NCBI GenBank assembly: GCA_026985515.1
Contig: JALSQH010000152.1
Span: 1 to 10,935, forward strand
DNA: 10,935 bases
Reading direction: 5' to 3'
Origin: a bacterium
Lineage (GTDB): Bacteria > JALSQH01
Under the pieces are notes generated by a model. It was not told where the DNA came from. It saw only the letters and a program-made list of their open reading frames with translations, and ran no database searches. The translations under genes were made by a program, and so were the position numbers. Shown piece after piece: positions 1-7,281 of this stretch. Numbering within the stretch: the first letter of the stretch is position 1; every line of letters begins with the position of its first letter.

Positions 1-117
1 GAGTTCAATTTCATACTGAGGCAATCTGGCTTTTAACTCACCAAGAGTTACCGCGTGAAGATTCCCCGTGATAAGGAAAAGAAAAAAGCCGAGAAAAATT
101 GTTCTTGAAAATCTCAT
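1..117 (-). CDS. Secreted protein of unknown function, N-terminal fragment
   Basis: The minus strand opens with ATG at 117 and stays open for 39 codons to the left window edge, so only the N-terminus is visible. The first 22 residues look like a Sec signal peptide: a short positive start (MRFSR), a hydrophobic core of Ile, Leu and Phe, then a polar NLHA stretch with a plausible signal peptidase I site after HA. No Cys sits at the cleavage point, so a lipoprotein is unlikely. An AGGAG ribosome binding site (complement of 125-129) lies seven bases before the ATG and supports this start. The mature part seen (VTLGELKARLPQYEIEL) is too short to assign a family. It diverges from the hydratase operon and shares its 146-base upstream region. 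I see no convincing promoter of its own. Confidence 0.7.
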   Translation of the reverse strand, partial: MRFSRTIFLGFFLFLITGNLHAVTLGELKARLPQYEIEL

Positions 118-203
118 CCCTGAACTCCTGTTAAGTTCTATATTTTTTATCACTTATCCTGAAAAAAAGCAAATTTCAATTAAGGATCTCACAAATCTTC
201 CAC

Positions 204-219
204 TTGACATCAATGTCAA
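204..219. promoter_or_regulatory. Inverted repeat over the -35 box, candidate operator
   Basis: TTGACAT and ATGTCAA form a perfect 7-base inverted repeat separated by two bases. The left arm contains the whole -35 hexamer. A dimeric repressor bound here would block RNA polymerase. The regulator is not encoded in the window, so its family is unknown. Confidence 0.45.
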
Positions 220-233
220 TTTTATTCTATCAT
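204..233 (+). promoter_or_regulatory. Sigma70-type promoter of the hydratase operon
   Basis: A perfect -35 box TTGACA (204-209) is followed after 18 bases by TATCAT (228-233), five of six matches to the -10 consensus. The predicted transcript would start near 240 and leave a short leader before the AGGAG ribosome binding site at 251-255 and the ATG at 264. This is the only strong promoter-like pair seen in the divergent region. Both boxes lie within inverted repeats, annotated separately. Confidence 0.6.
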
Positions 234-239
234 AGATAG
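227..239. repeat. Second short inverted repeat over the -10 box
   Basis: CTATC and GATAG (5-base arms, 3-base spacer) flank the -10 hexamer. Arms this short can arise by chance in AT-rich DNA. It is noted because it sits directly downstream of the longer palindrome and also covers a core promoter element. Confidence 0.25.
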
Positions 240-263
240 TGAACCAAAAAAGGAGAAAAGAAA

Positions 264-1124
264 ATGGCTCTGAACAGAGAACTTATTGGAAAAGAATATC
301 CTCCCGGTACCTACAAAGTAACTGAAGATGCAATAATAAAATATGCTCTTGCCACAAATGACGATAATCTCTGGTACACTTATCCCAGAAGAGAGGGAGG
401 AATAATAGCTCCACCAATTTTCGGCGTCGTATGGAACCATTTAGAACTTGGTAAACCTCTATTTGACCCTGACCTCAAGGTTAATCTTCTCATGCTCCTC
501 CATGGAGAACAGGACATGATTTTCAAAAAAGTGGTGAAACCGGGTGATACCATCACCACAGTATCTTCTGTGCATCACATAGAGGATAAGGGAAGTGGAG
601 AAATACTGGTAATAAAATTGTTATCAAAAAATCAGGAGGGCGAGGAAGTCCTCGAAACCTATTCAACCATGTTTATTAGAGGCAGTGGAAGCGGGAAAAA
701 GAAGGATGAAAAAAAAGAGGATACAAAGAAAACCCCAAAACTTGGTGAACCCGTTTTTGTCCAGGAAGTACATGTTAAAAAGTACCAGCCCTATATTTAT
801 GCTGAGGCCAGTGGAGATCACAACCCCATCCATGTGGATCCAAACACTGCAAAAATGGCCGGATTGCCCGGGGTTATCCTTCAGGGTCTGTGCACCATGG
901 CCTTTGCCCAGAATGCTATTGTAAATAACTACCTCGGCGAAGACCCGAGAAAACTCAGGAGATTAAAAGTTAGATTCAGTAAACCGGTTCTTCCCGGTGA
1001 TACTCTCAAGGTAGTTGCATGGGAAACAGAGAGAAATGAAAAAATTGGCAAACTTTTCTTTGAAGTGTACAATCAAAAGTGTGAGAAAGTTATAACTGAC
1101 GGCCTCGCGGAGGCTGAAGTTTAG
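264..1124 (+). CDS. MaoC family hydratase with two hotdog domains
   Basis: A 286-residue protein with two hotdog folds, the layout of (R)-specific 2-enoyl-CoA hydratases. Residues about 6-140 match the MaoC N-terminal / FAS1-like dehydratase domain (LIGKEYPPG start, AP-PIFG at 49-54, LLHGEQ at 78-83, KPGDTI at 92-97). A charged Lys/Glu linker (about 141-160) joins it to a C-terminal MaoC domain. There SGDHNPIHVD (183-192) is the hydratase-2 motif, with Asp185 and His190 as the expected catalytic pair, followed by LQGLCTMA (206-213). The likely reaction is reversible hydration of a trans-2-enoyl-CoA to an (R)-3-hydroxyacyl-CoA in the cytoplasm. Chain length and the pathway (fatty acid breakdown, or a synthase-like route) cannot be read from sequence. 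AGGAG at 251-255 fixes the start. It is first in a three-gene operon. Confident on family, unsure of substrate. Confidence 0.88.
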   Translation: MALNRELIGKEYPPGTYKVTEDAIIKYALATNDDNLWYTYPRREGGIIAPPIFGVVWNHLELGKPLFDPDLKVNLLMLLHGEQDMIFKKVVKPGDTITTVSSVHHIEDKGSGEILVIKLLSKNQEGEEVLETYSTMFIRGSGSGKKKDEKKEDTKKTPKLGEPVFVQEVHVKKYQPYIYAEASGDHNPIHVDPNTAKMAGLPGVILQGLCTMAFAQNAIVNNYLGEDPRKLRRLKVRFSKPVLPGDTLKVVAWETERNEKIGKLFFEVYNQKCEKVITDGLAEAEV

Positions 1125-1147
1125 CAGCAGAATTGCCATGAAAGGGG

Positions 1148-1708
1148 GTGGTTAAAACAGTATTCCTTGATCAGTTTATAAGCTTAATGTGGGGAAGCAT
1201 CCTTGCACTAACTGCGTATCCATCGATTAAACGAGAAGGGATTTTTACAAAATATTTCTGGCGCGCCTTTCTTTTTCAGCTTCTAATATTTTTCCCCATT
1301 GGTCTGTACCTTTTCCTCACCTGGCCAGACTGGAGCTGGATGTACTGGGTAAATAACTTTACCACGCCTTTATGGGTCAAAATACTTGCCCTCTCAGGCT
1401 ACATAATCTCCTTCCTGATTGGATACCTTCTTTCCGCATATGCAATTAAAAAGGATACCATGTGGGTGGCATATCTACTTGCGGGAATTGGAGCGGCTGG
1501 AATAGTCATAATTTCCGTGGCGGGAATAAAGAGTCTAATCTATGTGGGAACAAGAGAGGAATTTATTAAGGAAGTTGCAATTCCAGCATGGAGAGACCCC
1601 AAATTTACCATTTCCATGATTCTCATTGGTTTATACTTTGGAATTCCCGGTGCTATCCTGATTTACAAAAACTTAAAAGAAAATGATCTGATCCCAGCGA
1701 AACAATGA
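1148..1708 (+). CDS. Five-helix membrane protein of unknown function
   Basis: A 186-residue integral membrane protein that I do not recognise. Hydrophobic segments lie near residues 10-27, 38-58, 76-99, 106-126 and 153-173. A Trp-rich extramembrane stretch follows helix 2 (WPDWSWMYW, 59-67), and a charged loop before the last helix includes GTREEF and PAWRD. The start is GTG at 1148: an in-frame TGA at 1139 excludes anything earlier. A GA-rich AAAGGGG run sits just before it, closer than usual, so initiation may be weak. The next in-frame ATG at 1187 has no ribosome binding site and would cut into helix 1. It begins 23 bases after the hydratase and its TGA overlaps the ATG of the next gene, so the two are probably translationally coupled. 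No catalytic or transport motif is visible. Confidence 0.72.
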   Translation: MVKTVFLDQFISLMWGSILALTAYPSIKREGIFTKYFWRAFLFQLLIFFPIGLYLFLTWPDWSWMYWVNNFTTPLWVKILALSGYIISFLIGYLLSAYAIKKDTMWVAYLLAGIGAAGIVIISVAGIKSLIYVGTREEFIKEVAIPAWRDPKFTISMILIGLYFGIPGAILIYKNLKENDLIPAKQ

Positions 1709-3066
1709 GTCTGATAATCAAAGAATTCAAAACAACAATGGATGCAGATTACATCTTTTCGAGGCTTTCCCTCAGAACTACCGGTCTTTTTCTAAAATTC
1801 AACTGGAGAGGCAGAACATATCAGATATATTCACCACTAATAACCTTCAGAAAACTTACAGGAACAAGAAAAACTATAAATTACGAATCTTCCCACATAA
1901 CTTTCAGATACTATTCTGATCTATCCTCTTTCCTTTACCAGGAATATCTGAATCTATCCCTCATAAATGAGGAGTCACTGGCATTTATTCCCATGATTTT
2001 CGGCATAAATAATGAACTCCATTATATTGATTCCAGAGAAGAAAGCTTTCTGTACTTTACCATCGACCCATTTCTTCTATACGAATCATCATCTGAAAGA
2101 TTCTTCGTAATAGCAAGGGCTGATAAGGAGTTTACCACTAAAACCGAACTTGTAAAAGAATTTATGTACTATCTGAGAAAGTTTTTTACAAATGAATCAA
2201 TCTACATAACTCCAGACTTCAGACCTGTCCCTCTTATAATATCTCCGGAAAGGATAAAACTGGCTGCCATCTATGATAAACTGAAGAAGGTCTATAATGG
2301 GAGAATGTTTCCCATTTTTATGAAATTCTTCTTCAGAAACTGGGTTCATCCATGGAAAGTCTTCTTCGAAATAATGCGACTCTATTCCCCCGAAACTTCC
2401 TTTTACCTCTCTCTGGACGGTGAAATATTAATGGGAATAGGATGGGATAAAATTGAGATAGAACCACCAAACAGATCAGGTAATGTGAATGTGCTCACTG
2501 ACTTCAAAATTGAGGAGAATTTTGAATTGCGGATAAGCAATACCCCCGGCAGCGCTGGAGAAAACAGATTCACAGAAAGGGCAAGGTTCTTTATTGACAG
2601 TAAGAAGCTGAAATCATTTAAAATCCAAACAGTAACTGAAAAAAAAGATCTATTTTCTTCGATGAAAATGGTAAAAGGGATCTTTCAGACTCCTCTTAAA
2701 AAGGAAACCCTTCTTAATGCCCTCTTAATGCCCTTCTTTATAAATACCGGCGAAGTGGAAAACAGGGATAATCTCAAGAAACTGGTTTCTTTTACCAGTT
2801 CTGCAGGCTATCCCAAATGGCATATTATAAACATGCTGGGAGTGGGAGGAAAAATTCTGAATTCTTCAACAATAATAAATTTAAAAGCTGACAGAACATA
2901 TCTTAATTTCTTTCTTCCAGCATACACTCTGGGTTTCAACTTTGATGACACCTGGCTTGACCTGGTGAAAGAGGGAAAATCATTTTTCACCTCCATTATG
3001 GGAAGACAGAAACTGTATGGAATATTCACTCAGGATGGAGAGGAAGTCAGGATAAAAAAGAGATAA
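1705..3066 (+). CDS. Phenylalanine-rich protein of unknown function
   Basis: A 453-residue protein with no signal peptide and no clear membrane helix, though MFPIFMKFFF (201-210) is strongly hydrophobic. By my count Phe makes up about one residue in ten (45 of 453), and aromatic residues are frequent throughout. It starts at an ATGA overlap with the membrane protein upstream, which suggests coupled translation and joint function. The middle-to-C-terminal layout faintly recalls TldD/PmbA-type proteins: VPLIISPE near 175-182, then about 110 residues later a RARFFIDSKKLKSF segment (292-305) that could match the family's conserved strand-turn-strand. The family's HExxxH metal site is absent, so this is only a weak suggestion. 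Its stop codon directly abuts the stop of metY on the other strand. The reading frame is certain; the function is unknown. Confidence 0.75.
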   Translation: MSLIIKEFKTTMDADYIFSRLSLRTTGLFLKFNWRGRTYQIYSPLITFRKLTGTRKTINYESSHITFRYYSDLSSFLYQEYLNLSLINEESLAFIPMIFGINNELHYIDSREESFLYFTIDPFLLYESSSERFFVIARADKEFTTKTELVKEFMYYLRKFFTNESIYITPDFRPVPLIISPERIKLAAIYDKLKKVYNGRMFPIFMKFFFRNWVHPWKVFFEIMRLYSPETSFYLSLDGEILMGIGWDKIEIEPPNRSGNVNVLTDFKIEENFELRISNTPGSAGENRFTERARFFIDSKKLKSFKIQTVTEKKDLFSSMKMVKGIFQTPLKKETLLNALLMPFFINTGEVENRDNLKKLVSFTSSAGYPKWHIINMLGVGGKILNSSTIINLKADRTYLNFFLPAYTLGFNFDDTWLDLVKEGKSFFTSIMGRQKLYGIFTQDGEEVRIKKR

Positions 3067-4335
3067 TCACAGCCCCTTCAGAGCCTGTTCTATATCAGCA
3101 ATAATATCATCTGGATCCTCAATTCCAACTGAGAGGCGAATAAATCCATCTGAAACACCTGCTTTCAATCTCTCCTCTCTGGAAAGCTGCTGATGAGTGG
3201 TACTCGCAGGATGTATAACCAGACTCCTTGCATCACCAATATTTGCAAGATGCTTCAACAACTTTACTCTTCTGATAAACTCTTTCCCGGCTTCGTAACC
3301 TCCCTTTAACTCGAAACCAACCAGTCCACTCTGACCCCTGGGGAGATACTTCCTGGCAAGGTCATAGTACCTGCTGCTTTTTAAACCGGGATAATTAACT
3401 TCCTTAACTGCCGGATGTGACTCCAGAAATTCTGCCACCTTCAGGGCATTGGAGCTGTGTCTATCCATCCTCAGGGAAAGTGTTTCCAGCCCAAGCAGTA
3501 TCAGAAAAGCGTTGAAGGGGCTCATACACCCACCAATATCTCTGAGTATCTGGAGCCGGGTTCTCTCTATAAAAGCTGCTTTCCCGAACTTCTCTGTAAA
3601 AACAATCCCATGATATCCGGGATCAGGTGTGGTAAACTGGGTAAATCCACCCTCTTCCCAGGGAAAGTTACCACTATCAACTATCAATCCTCCAATTGAG
3701 GTGGCATGCCCGCTGATGTATTTTGTAAGGGAGTAAACAGCAATATCCACTCCCCAGTCAAAGGGCCTGAAAAGGTAAGGTGTCGCCACAGTGTTATCAA
3801 GGATAACAGGTACAGGTACAGAATGTGCTATTTTCACTATTTCCTCAAAATCGGGAATATTCAGCTTGGGGTTACCCACTGTTTCAAGGTATACTGCTCT
3901 GGTTTTTTCAGTTATTGCCCTTTTAAAATTTTCCGGATCATCTGGATCAACAAATTTAAAGTTTATACCAAGTCTGGAAAGGGTGATTTTAAAAAGTGTC
4001 ACTGTACCTCCATAAAGGGTGGTGGCAGCAACAACTTCGTCTCCCTCCCTAAGGAGAGACAGCATGGTCATTGCAATGGCAGCCATTCCGGAAGATGTTG
4101 CAACGGCTCCCACACCCCCTTCCAGCAGAGCTACTCTTTTTTCAAGTACATCAACAGTTGGGTTATTTATTCTGGTATAAATGAATCCTTCCTCTTCAAG
4201 ATTGAAAACTCTCGCCGCATGGTCAGGGTCTCTGAAGATAAAGGAAGTGCTTTGATAAATGGGCGGAAGGGAAGCACCCTTTTCATCACTCTCAAAACCT
4301 CCATGAATGGCAATTGTGTCAAATTTCCAGTCCAT
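3067..4335 (-). CDS. metY: O-acetylhomoserine sulfhydrylase (MetY), PLP enzyme
   Basis: A 422-residue Cys/Met-metabolism PLP enzyme. It would make homocysteine from O-acetylhomoserine and sulfide in the cytoplasm, the direct-sulfhydrylation route to methionine. Visible landmarks are YTRINNPT (53-60), SSGMAA (81-86), GNP (154-156), Asp180 in ILDNT (ring-nitrogen partner), Lys205 in SLTKY (internal aldimine) and Arg400 in FIRLSVG (carboxylate binding). The length and the insert at about 221-266 (NFPWEEGG, then FGKAAF and ILRDIGG) separate MetY from the shorter cystathionine gamma-synthase and MetZ types. The start has a good AAGGAGTT site seven bases upstream (complement 4341-4348) and lies inside the end of lipB, overlapping it by 17 bases. 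It is last in the leftward operon. No homoserine acetyltransferase is present nearby. An O-phospho- or O-succinylhomoserine donor is less likely. Confidence 0.9.
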   Translation of the reverse strand: MDWKFDTIAIHGGFESDEKGASLPPIYQSTSFIFRDPDHAARVFNLEEEGFIYTRINNPTVDVLEKRVALLEGGVGAVATSSGMAAIAMTMLSLLREGDEVVAATTLYGGTVTLFKITLSRLGINFKFVDPDDPENFKRAITEKTRAVYLETVGNPKLNIPDFEEIVKIAHSVPVPVILDNTVATPYLFRPFDWGVDIAVYSLTKYISGHATSIGGLIVDSGNFPWEEGGFTQFTTPDPGYHGIVFTEKFGKAAFIERTRLQILRDIGGCMSPFNAFLILLGLETLSLRMDRHSSNALKVAEFLESHPAVKEVNYPGLKSSRYYDLARKYLPRGQSGLVGFELKGGYEAGKEFIRRVKLLKHLANIGDARSLVIHPASTTHQQLSREERLKAGVSDGFIRLSVGIEDPDDIIADIEQALKGL

Positions 4336-4999
4336 TTTTCAACTCCTTTATTTCATAAAAGGGCAGGTATTCAATTGTTACTCCGAAAACAGATGACAGT
4401 ATTCCTGTCCATCTCTGGACAATCTCTTCCCTGTCTGGAACAGATTTCAGAAAATCTCTCATCGAAGCAATACCCCTTTTCAAGCCACAGGGTACAATAC
4501 ATTTAAACAACTCTTTGTTTGTATTCACATACAGAGCCACTCCATCCGTGACCACCCCTCCCTTTAAACTCATTCCAACCGCTGCTATTTTACCCTTATC
4601 TGTCCATACACCCGGAAACTTCTCTTCCAGTCTCACACCTATTCCATAACTCTCAAGGAGATAACACACAGTTAATTCAAGTTTCTTTACAAATCTTTCC
4701 ACCCTCTTTCCATACTCATATTTTATCAATGGATAAAAATTTATCTGTCCCTCATCATGAAGCGTTACGTCACCACCCCTATCAACATAAAAAACTGGAA
4801 TTCTTCTGCAGTCTTCGTTATCAAGAAGAAGATGCTCTCTCTTACCTCTTTTACCAACTGTTATCACTGGTGGATGACTTGTGAAAAGGAGGAGGGGTTT
4901 AACCTCACCTGCAGGTAATTTCATCCGAAAAAAATTCTTAATACTTAACCACTCTGAGTAATTAAGAAGCGGGACGTAAGTTGCGCGGAAGGGGGTCAT
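4319..4999 (-). CDS. lipB: Octanoyltransferase LipB, with divergent motifs
   Basis: A 226-residue protein of the LipB family, which moves octanoyl from acyl carrier protein to the lipoyl domains of 2-oxoacid dehydrogenases and GcvH. Landmarks are [12 protein letters not shown] (41-52), RGGDVTLH (74-81), GKIAAVG (136-142) with catalytic Lys137, and IVPCGL (168-173) with Cys171 as the acyl-thioester nucleophile. Length is normal. Two conserved stretches deviate: HDEGQ (81-85) where the family usually has HGPGQ, and DGVALYVN (152-159) where HG-AL-N-V is usual. Since the Lys/Cys pair is intact, octanoyl transfer remains the best call, but a changed acyl donor or acceptor is possible. Its ATG overlaps the receiver's TGA (ATGA), so translation is probably coupled. 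No lipA lies in the window. Confidence 0.82.
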   Translation of the reverse strand: MTPFRATYVPLLNYSEWLSIKNFFRMKLPAGEVKPLLLFTSHPPVITVGKRGKREHLLLDNEDCRRIPVFYVDRGGDVTLHDEGQINFYPLIKYEYGKRVERFVKKLELTVCYLLESYGIGVRLEEKFPGVWTDKGKIAAVGMSLKGGVVTDGVALYVNTNKELFKCIVPCGLKRGIASMRDFLKSVPDREEIVQRWTGILSSVFGVTIEYLPFYEIKELKNGLEI

Positions 5000-5397
5000 C
5001 TTTTCAATATACCTTTTTCCTTGAGAACCTTTCTTACAAGGTCAAGCAACTGGTTGTGGCGAATGGGTTTGGTAAGAAAGTAATCGCACCCGGCCCTTAA
5101 ACTTCTCTCTCTGTCCTCCTTTCCCCCTTTTGCGGTAACCATTATAATGGTGGTATCCTTCAGGTCAGGATTGCTTTTAACAAATTTGCAGACAACATCC
5201 CCATTCATCTGAGGCATTATGAGATCAAGAACAGCCACAACAGGTCTCTCTTCCTGAATAATCTTCAGTGCCTCCGTTCCATCCTTTGCCTTCACAACCT
5301 CACAGCCTGTTCTCTTTAAAAGTATCTCCTCAAGTTTCAGGACCATCTCAATATCATCGGCTATCAAGATCTTTGGTTTGCCGTGTGCCTCACGCAT
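4996..5397 (-). CDS. Single-domain CheY-like response regulator
   Basis: A 133-residue stand-alone receiver with no output domain. All phosphotransfer residues are present: the acidic pair Asp14-Asp15, phospho-acceptor Asp58 in VLDLIMP, Thr88 in VTAKGG, and Lys110-Pro111 in LTKP. It should therefore accept phosphate from a histidine kinase and act by binding a partner protein. Neither a kinase nor chemotaxis genes are in the window, so its partner is unknown. A GA-rich site (complement GGAAAGGGGG) precedes the ATG in the 22-base gap after the M50 peptidase gene, and the stop overlaps the lipB start. Placement inside an envelope-gene operon hints at a link with those genes, which is inference. 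Confidence 0.92.
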   Translation of the reverse strand: MREAHGKPKILIADDIEMVLKLEEILLKRTGCEVVKAKDGTEALKIIQEERPVVAVLDLIMPQMNGDVVCKFVKSNPDLKDTTIIMVTAKGGKEDRERSLRAGCDYFLTKPIRHNQLLDLVRKVLKEKGILKR

Positions 5398-5419
5398 TCA
5401 AACCCCCTTTCCTTCTTTT

Positions 5420-6265
5420 CTACATTTTAAACGGGACGGGAATAAAAGTCAATATGAAAATCACCAGTGCTAACAGGAAAATAACCTTTGTTCTCGAATC
5501 AGGTTCCTCTTCAAAGAAAGGGGAAGGGGGATGTTTTACTCCGATGATATAAATAAGGAGTGCCCATATGATCCACCCTCCCCATCCCCAGATTCCAAGA
5601 ATGAGAAGCACAAACACAACAAGCAGGGAAACATATCTGTGCAAAGTATCAAAAACCGCATAAAAGATATGCCCCCCATCGAGCTGACTTGCGGGAAGAA
5701 GATTCAGGGAAGTCACAAAGAAACCTATCCATCCGGCAAAGGCTACAGGATGAAGAACAATAGTCTTTCCATCAATATTTCCAAAGTAAAAAAGATAAAA
5801 AAGCTTCATTATGAGAGGATCACCAAGCTCAATCATGCCCCTGGTACTGGTGATAACCTCTGTCTTTGAAAAGTTGAGACCAATTGCTGTGACAAAGATG
5901 GATGCAAGGAATCCCCACAGTGGTCCATTAAAAGCCACAGAGGCAAGTTGGCGCCTTGAGTAAACGGGGGACTTCATCTTTATAAAGGCACCAAAGGTCC
6001 CCAGAAGCGTGGGGGCTGGAATAAAATATGGTAATGTTACCCTCACACCATATCTTCTCGCTGTAACATAGTGACCCATCTCATGAATTCCCAGAACAAA
6101 CATTATGGCAACTGAAAATGGAAGGCCCTTTTCAATTACCTCAAAAATACCAGTCTTATGTATGTCAACACCCAGCTGCAGGGCACCTGCAATGGAAGTG
6201 GTAAAAAAGGTTATTATCAAAAGAATGAGATTCAGCCAGGGAAATTTTTCCATTCTTCCATCCAT
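5420..6265 (-). CDS. Site-2-protease-like M50 intramembrane metalloprotease
   Basis: A 281-residue polytopic membrane protein of the M50 family, which cleaves substrates within the bilayer using zinc. The zinc motif HEMGH (61-65) lies in a hydrophobic segment with ARRYGV just after it, GTFGAFI (89-95) is the conserved membrane hairpin, and NLLPASQLDGGH (188-199) supplies the third ligand Asp196. Further helices lie near 11-31, 107-130, 172-192, 211-240 and 262-280. There is no PDZ domain, so it resembles the short EGY/archaeal-type proteases rather than RseP. The start is uncertain: Met1 at 6265 or Met5 at 6253, both inside the upstream peptidase gene, with only weak ribosome binding sites. 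The natural substrate (for example a membrane-bound regulator) is not evident in the window. Confidence 0.88.
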   Translation of the reverse strand: MDGRMEKFPWLNLILLIITFFTTSIAGALQLGVDIHKTGIFEVIEKGLPFSVAIMFVLGIHEMGHYVTARRYGVRVTLPYFIPAPTLLGTFGAFIKMKSPVYSRRQLASVAFNGPLWGFLASIFVTAIGLNFSKTEVITSTRGMIELGDPLIMKLFYLFYFGNIDGKTIVLHPVAFAGWIGFFVTSLNLLPASQLDGGHIFYAVFDTLHRYVSLLVVFVLLILGIWGWGGWIIWALLIYIIGVKHPPSPFFEEEPDSRTKVIFLLALVIFILTFIPVPFKM

Positions 6266-7281
6266 TTCCAGGGATCCATGCCTGAGGGTTTCTTTTTAAA
6301 AAAATCAATTATTTTCTTGATATTGGTGGAATGGTTAAGTGCCTTCCACATGCTGGAAATTCTCTGATAGTAGATCAAATACTGAAGTAACCTTGCATTG
6401 TTGGGAGGTAGAAGTGAAAAACTGCTGAAGAGATCAGTTTTAAAAGCAATTTTCTCAAATTCATTCTGTTTTTTCTCAAGAAAAGATTTTCTCTCTTCCA
6501 GTTTAGAGGATGGATCAACCTTCTCTGCAAAAGTTGAGTCAAGTCCCTTTTTAACCTCATCAAGAAAAGAGGAAAAAAGAAGGGTATCACTCCACTTATT
6601 TTTGAGGAATTTATATTCATCTGAATCGGGGCCCCATCTGATTCTGGCAAACCTTATTCCCCCAATATTTTCCACATATACGGCTATATGCTCATCAAAC
6701 TGGGTCTCACCGGAAAAGTAAATCGTTGCATGTGTGGATTCATGCAGAATCAACTCAGCAAGAAGTGGAGCAGGTCTCTCAAGCATAACAGGAGTTACAG
6801 GATCAGGAAGAAACCCCAGTGTGCTGAAGGCAGTTGCTTCACCAATATCGGTGTCGTAGCCTTCATCCTGTAACTTTTCTGCATAACTCTCTGCGTCCTT
6901 CAAAGAGGGAAATCCAAGATACGGAATTCTCCCCACAATGGGGAACCACCAGGTTTTGACATCCCAGGAAAGGGATTTTACTGCTGTTAAAACATAAGCG
7001 GCACTTCTAAGTTTTACATCTGAATAATACTCATAACTTCTCCCCGGCGTTAATCCCTGCTGCTGTGCAAATCTTTTCACTTCAAGAACAAGCGACAATT
7101 TCTCCCTCAGATCACCGGGGAGATCACCGCGCTGAATTAGTTCAGAAATTTTCTTCTCATGTGAAAGAAGAAGAATTTCATATTTTGCACCTTTAACAAG
7201 ATAAAGCAAGTTACTGCATGAAGTTAGAAAAACAGGAAAAAAGGTGATAATAAAAAGTCTCAAGAATGTCTCTCTATCCAT
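6232..7281 (-). CDS. Lipoprotein zinc aminopeptidase-like protein (PF10023 type)
   Basis: A 349-residue protein resembling the putative aminopeptidase family PF10023/COG4324. It starts with a lipoprotein signal: MDRETFLRLF, a hydrophobic core, and the lipobox LTSC with Cys22 as the lipidation site. HESTH (180-184) is a gluzincin-type zinc motif, and FDEHIAVYVENIG (195-207) downstream probably supplies the Glu ligand. Before these, the region 92-157 (LRSAAYVLTA, the WWFPIVGRIPYLGF stretch, then GYDT, AFSTLGF) fits the family's substrate-side region. It should be anchored facing the periplasm. The C-terminal third is a Lys/Glu-rich helical stretch. An AAGGAG site 11 bases before the ATG supports the start, which overlaps the end of mpl by 22 bases. 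Peptidase activity for this family is inferred from the motif. Confidence 0.83.
   Translation of the reverse strand: MDRETFLRLFIITFFPVFLTSCSNLLYLVKGAKYEILLLSHEKKISELIQRGDLPGDLREKLSLVLEVKRFAQQQGLTPGRSYEYYSDVKLRSAAYVLTAVKSLSWDVKTWWFPIVGRIPYLGFPSLKDAESYAEKLQDEGYDTDIGEATAFSTLGFLPDPVTPVMLERPAPLLAELILHESTHATIYFSGETQFDEHIAVYVENIGGIRFARIRWGPDSDEYKFLKNKWSDTLLFSSFLDEVKKGLDSTFAEKVDPSSKLEERKSFLEKKQNEFEKIAFKTDLFSSFSLLPPNNARLLQYLIYYQRISSMWKALNHSTNIKKIIDFFKKKPSGMDPWKWMEEWKNFPG

Noticed and set aside
130-180. Promoter for the leftward edge gene (TTTTCA and TATAGA on the minus strand)
   Set aside because: Each box matches consensus at only four of six bases in AT-rich DNA, which is weak enough to be chance.
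709-716. Run of eight A residues in the linker of the hydratase, a possible slippage site
   Set aside because: The zero frame continues through both hotdog domains without interruption. The run simply codes for the Lys/Glu-rich linker.
880-912. Loss of the usual His in the hydratase HGLCTMA-like motif (Gln208 here)
   Set aside because: Gln at this place is common in MaoC-like proteins, and the catalytic Asp185/His190 pair is intact, so it is not a sign of inactivation.
3054-3087. Possible terminator for the leftward operon: imperfect hairpin (3070-3087) before six T residues on the minus strand
   Set aside because: The stem has a G-G mismatch and a wobble pair, and the T run begins ten bases after it, too far for a typical intrinsic terminator.
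3706-4506. A 266-codon open frame on the plus strand
   Set aside because: It lies antisense to metY and the end of lipB, both of which carry full conserved motifs. Its own translation is Cys/Ser/Lys-rich with no domain.
6375-6721. Short open frames on both strands within the lipoprotein peptidase gene
   Set aside because: They are frame shadows of a gene with a clear lipobox and HESTH motif, and have no ribosome binding sites or recognisable content.
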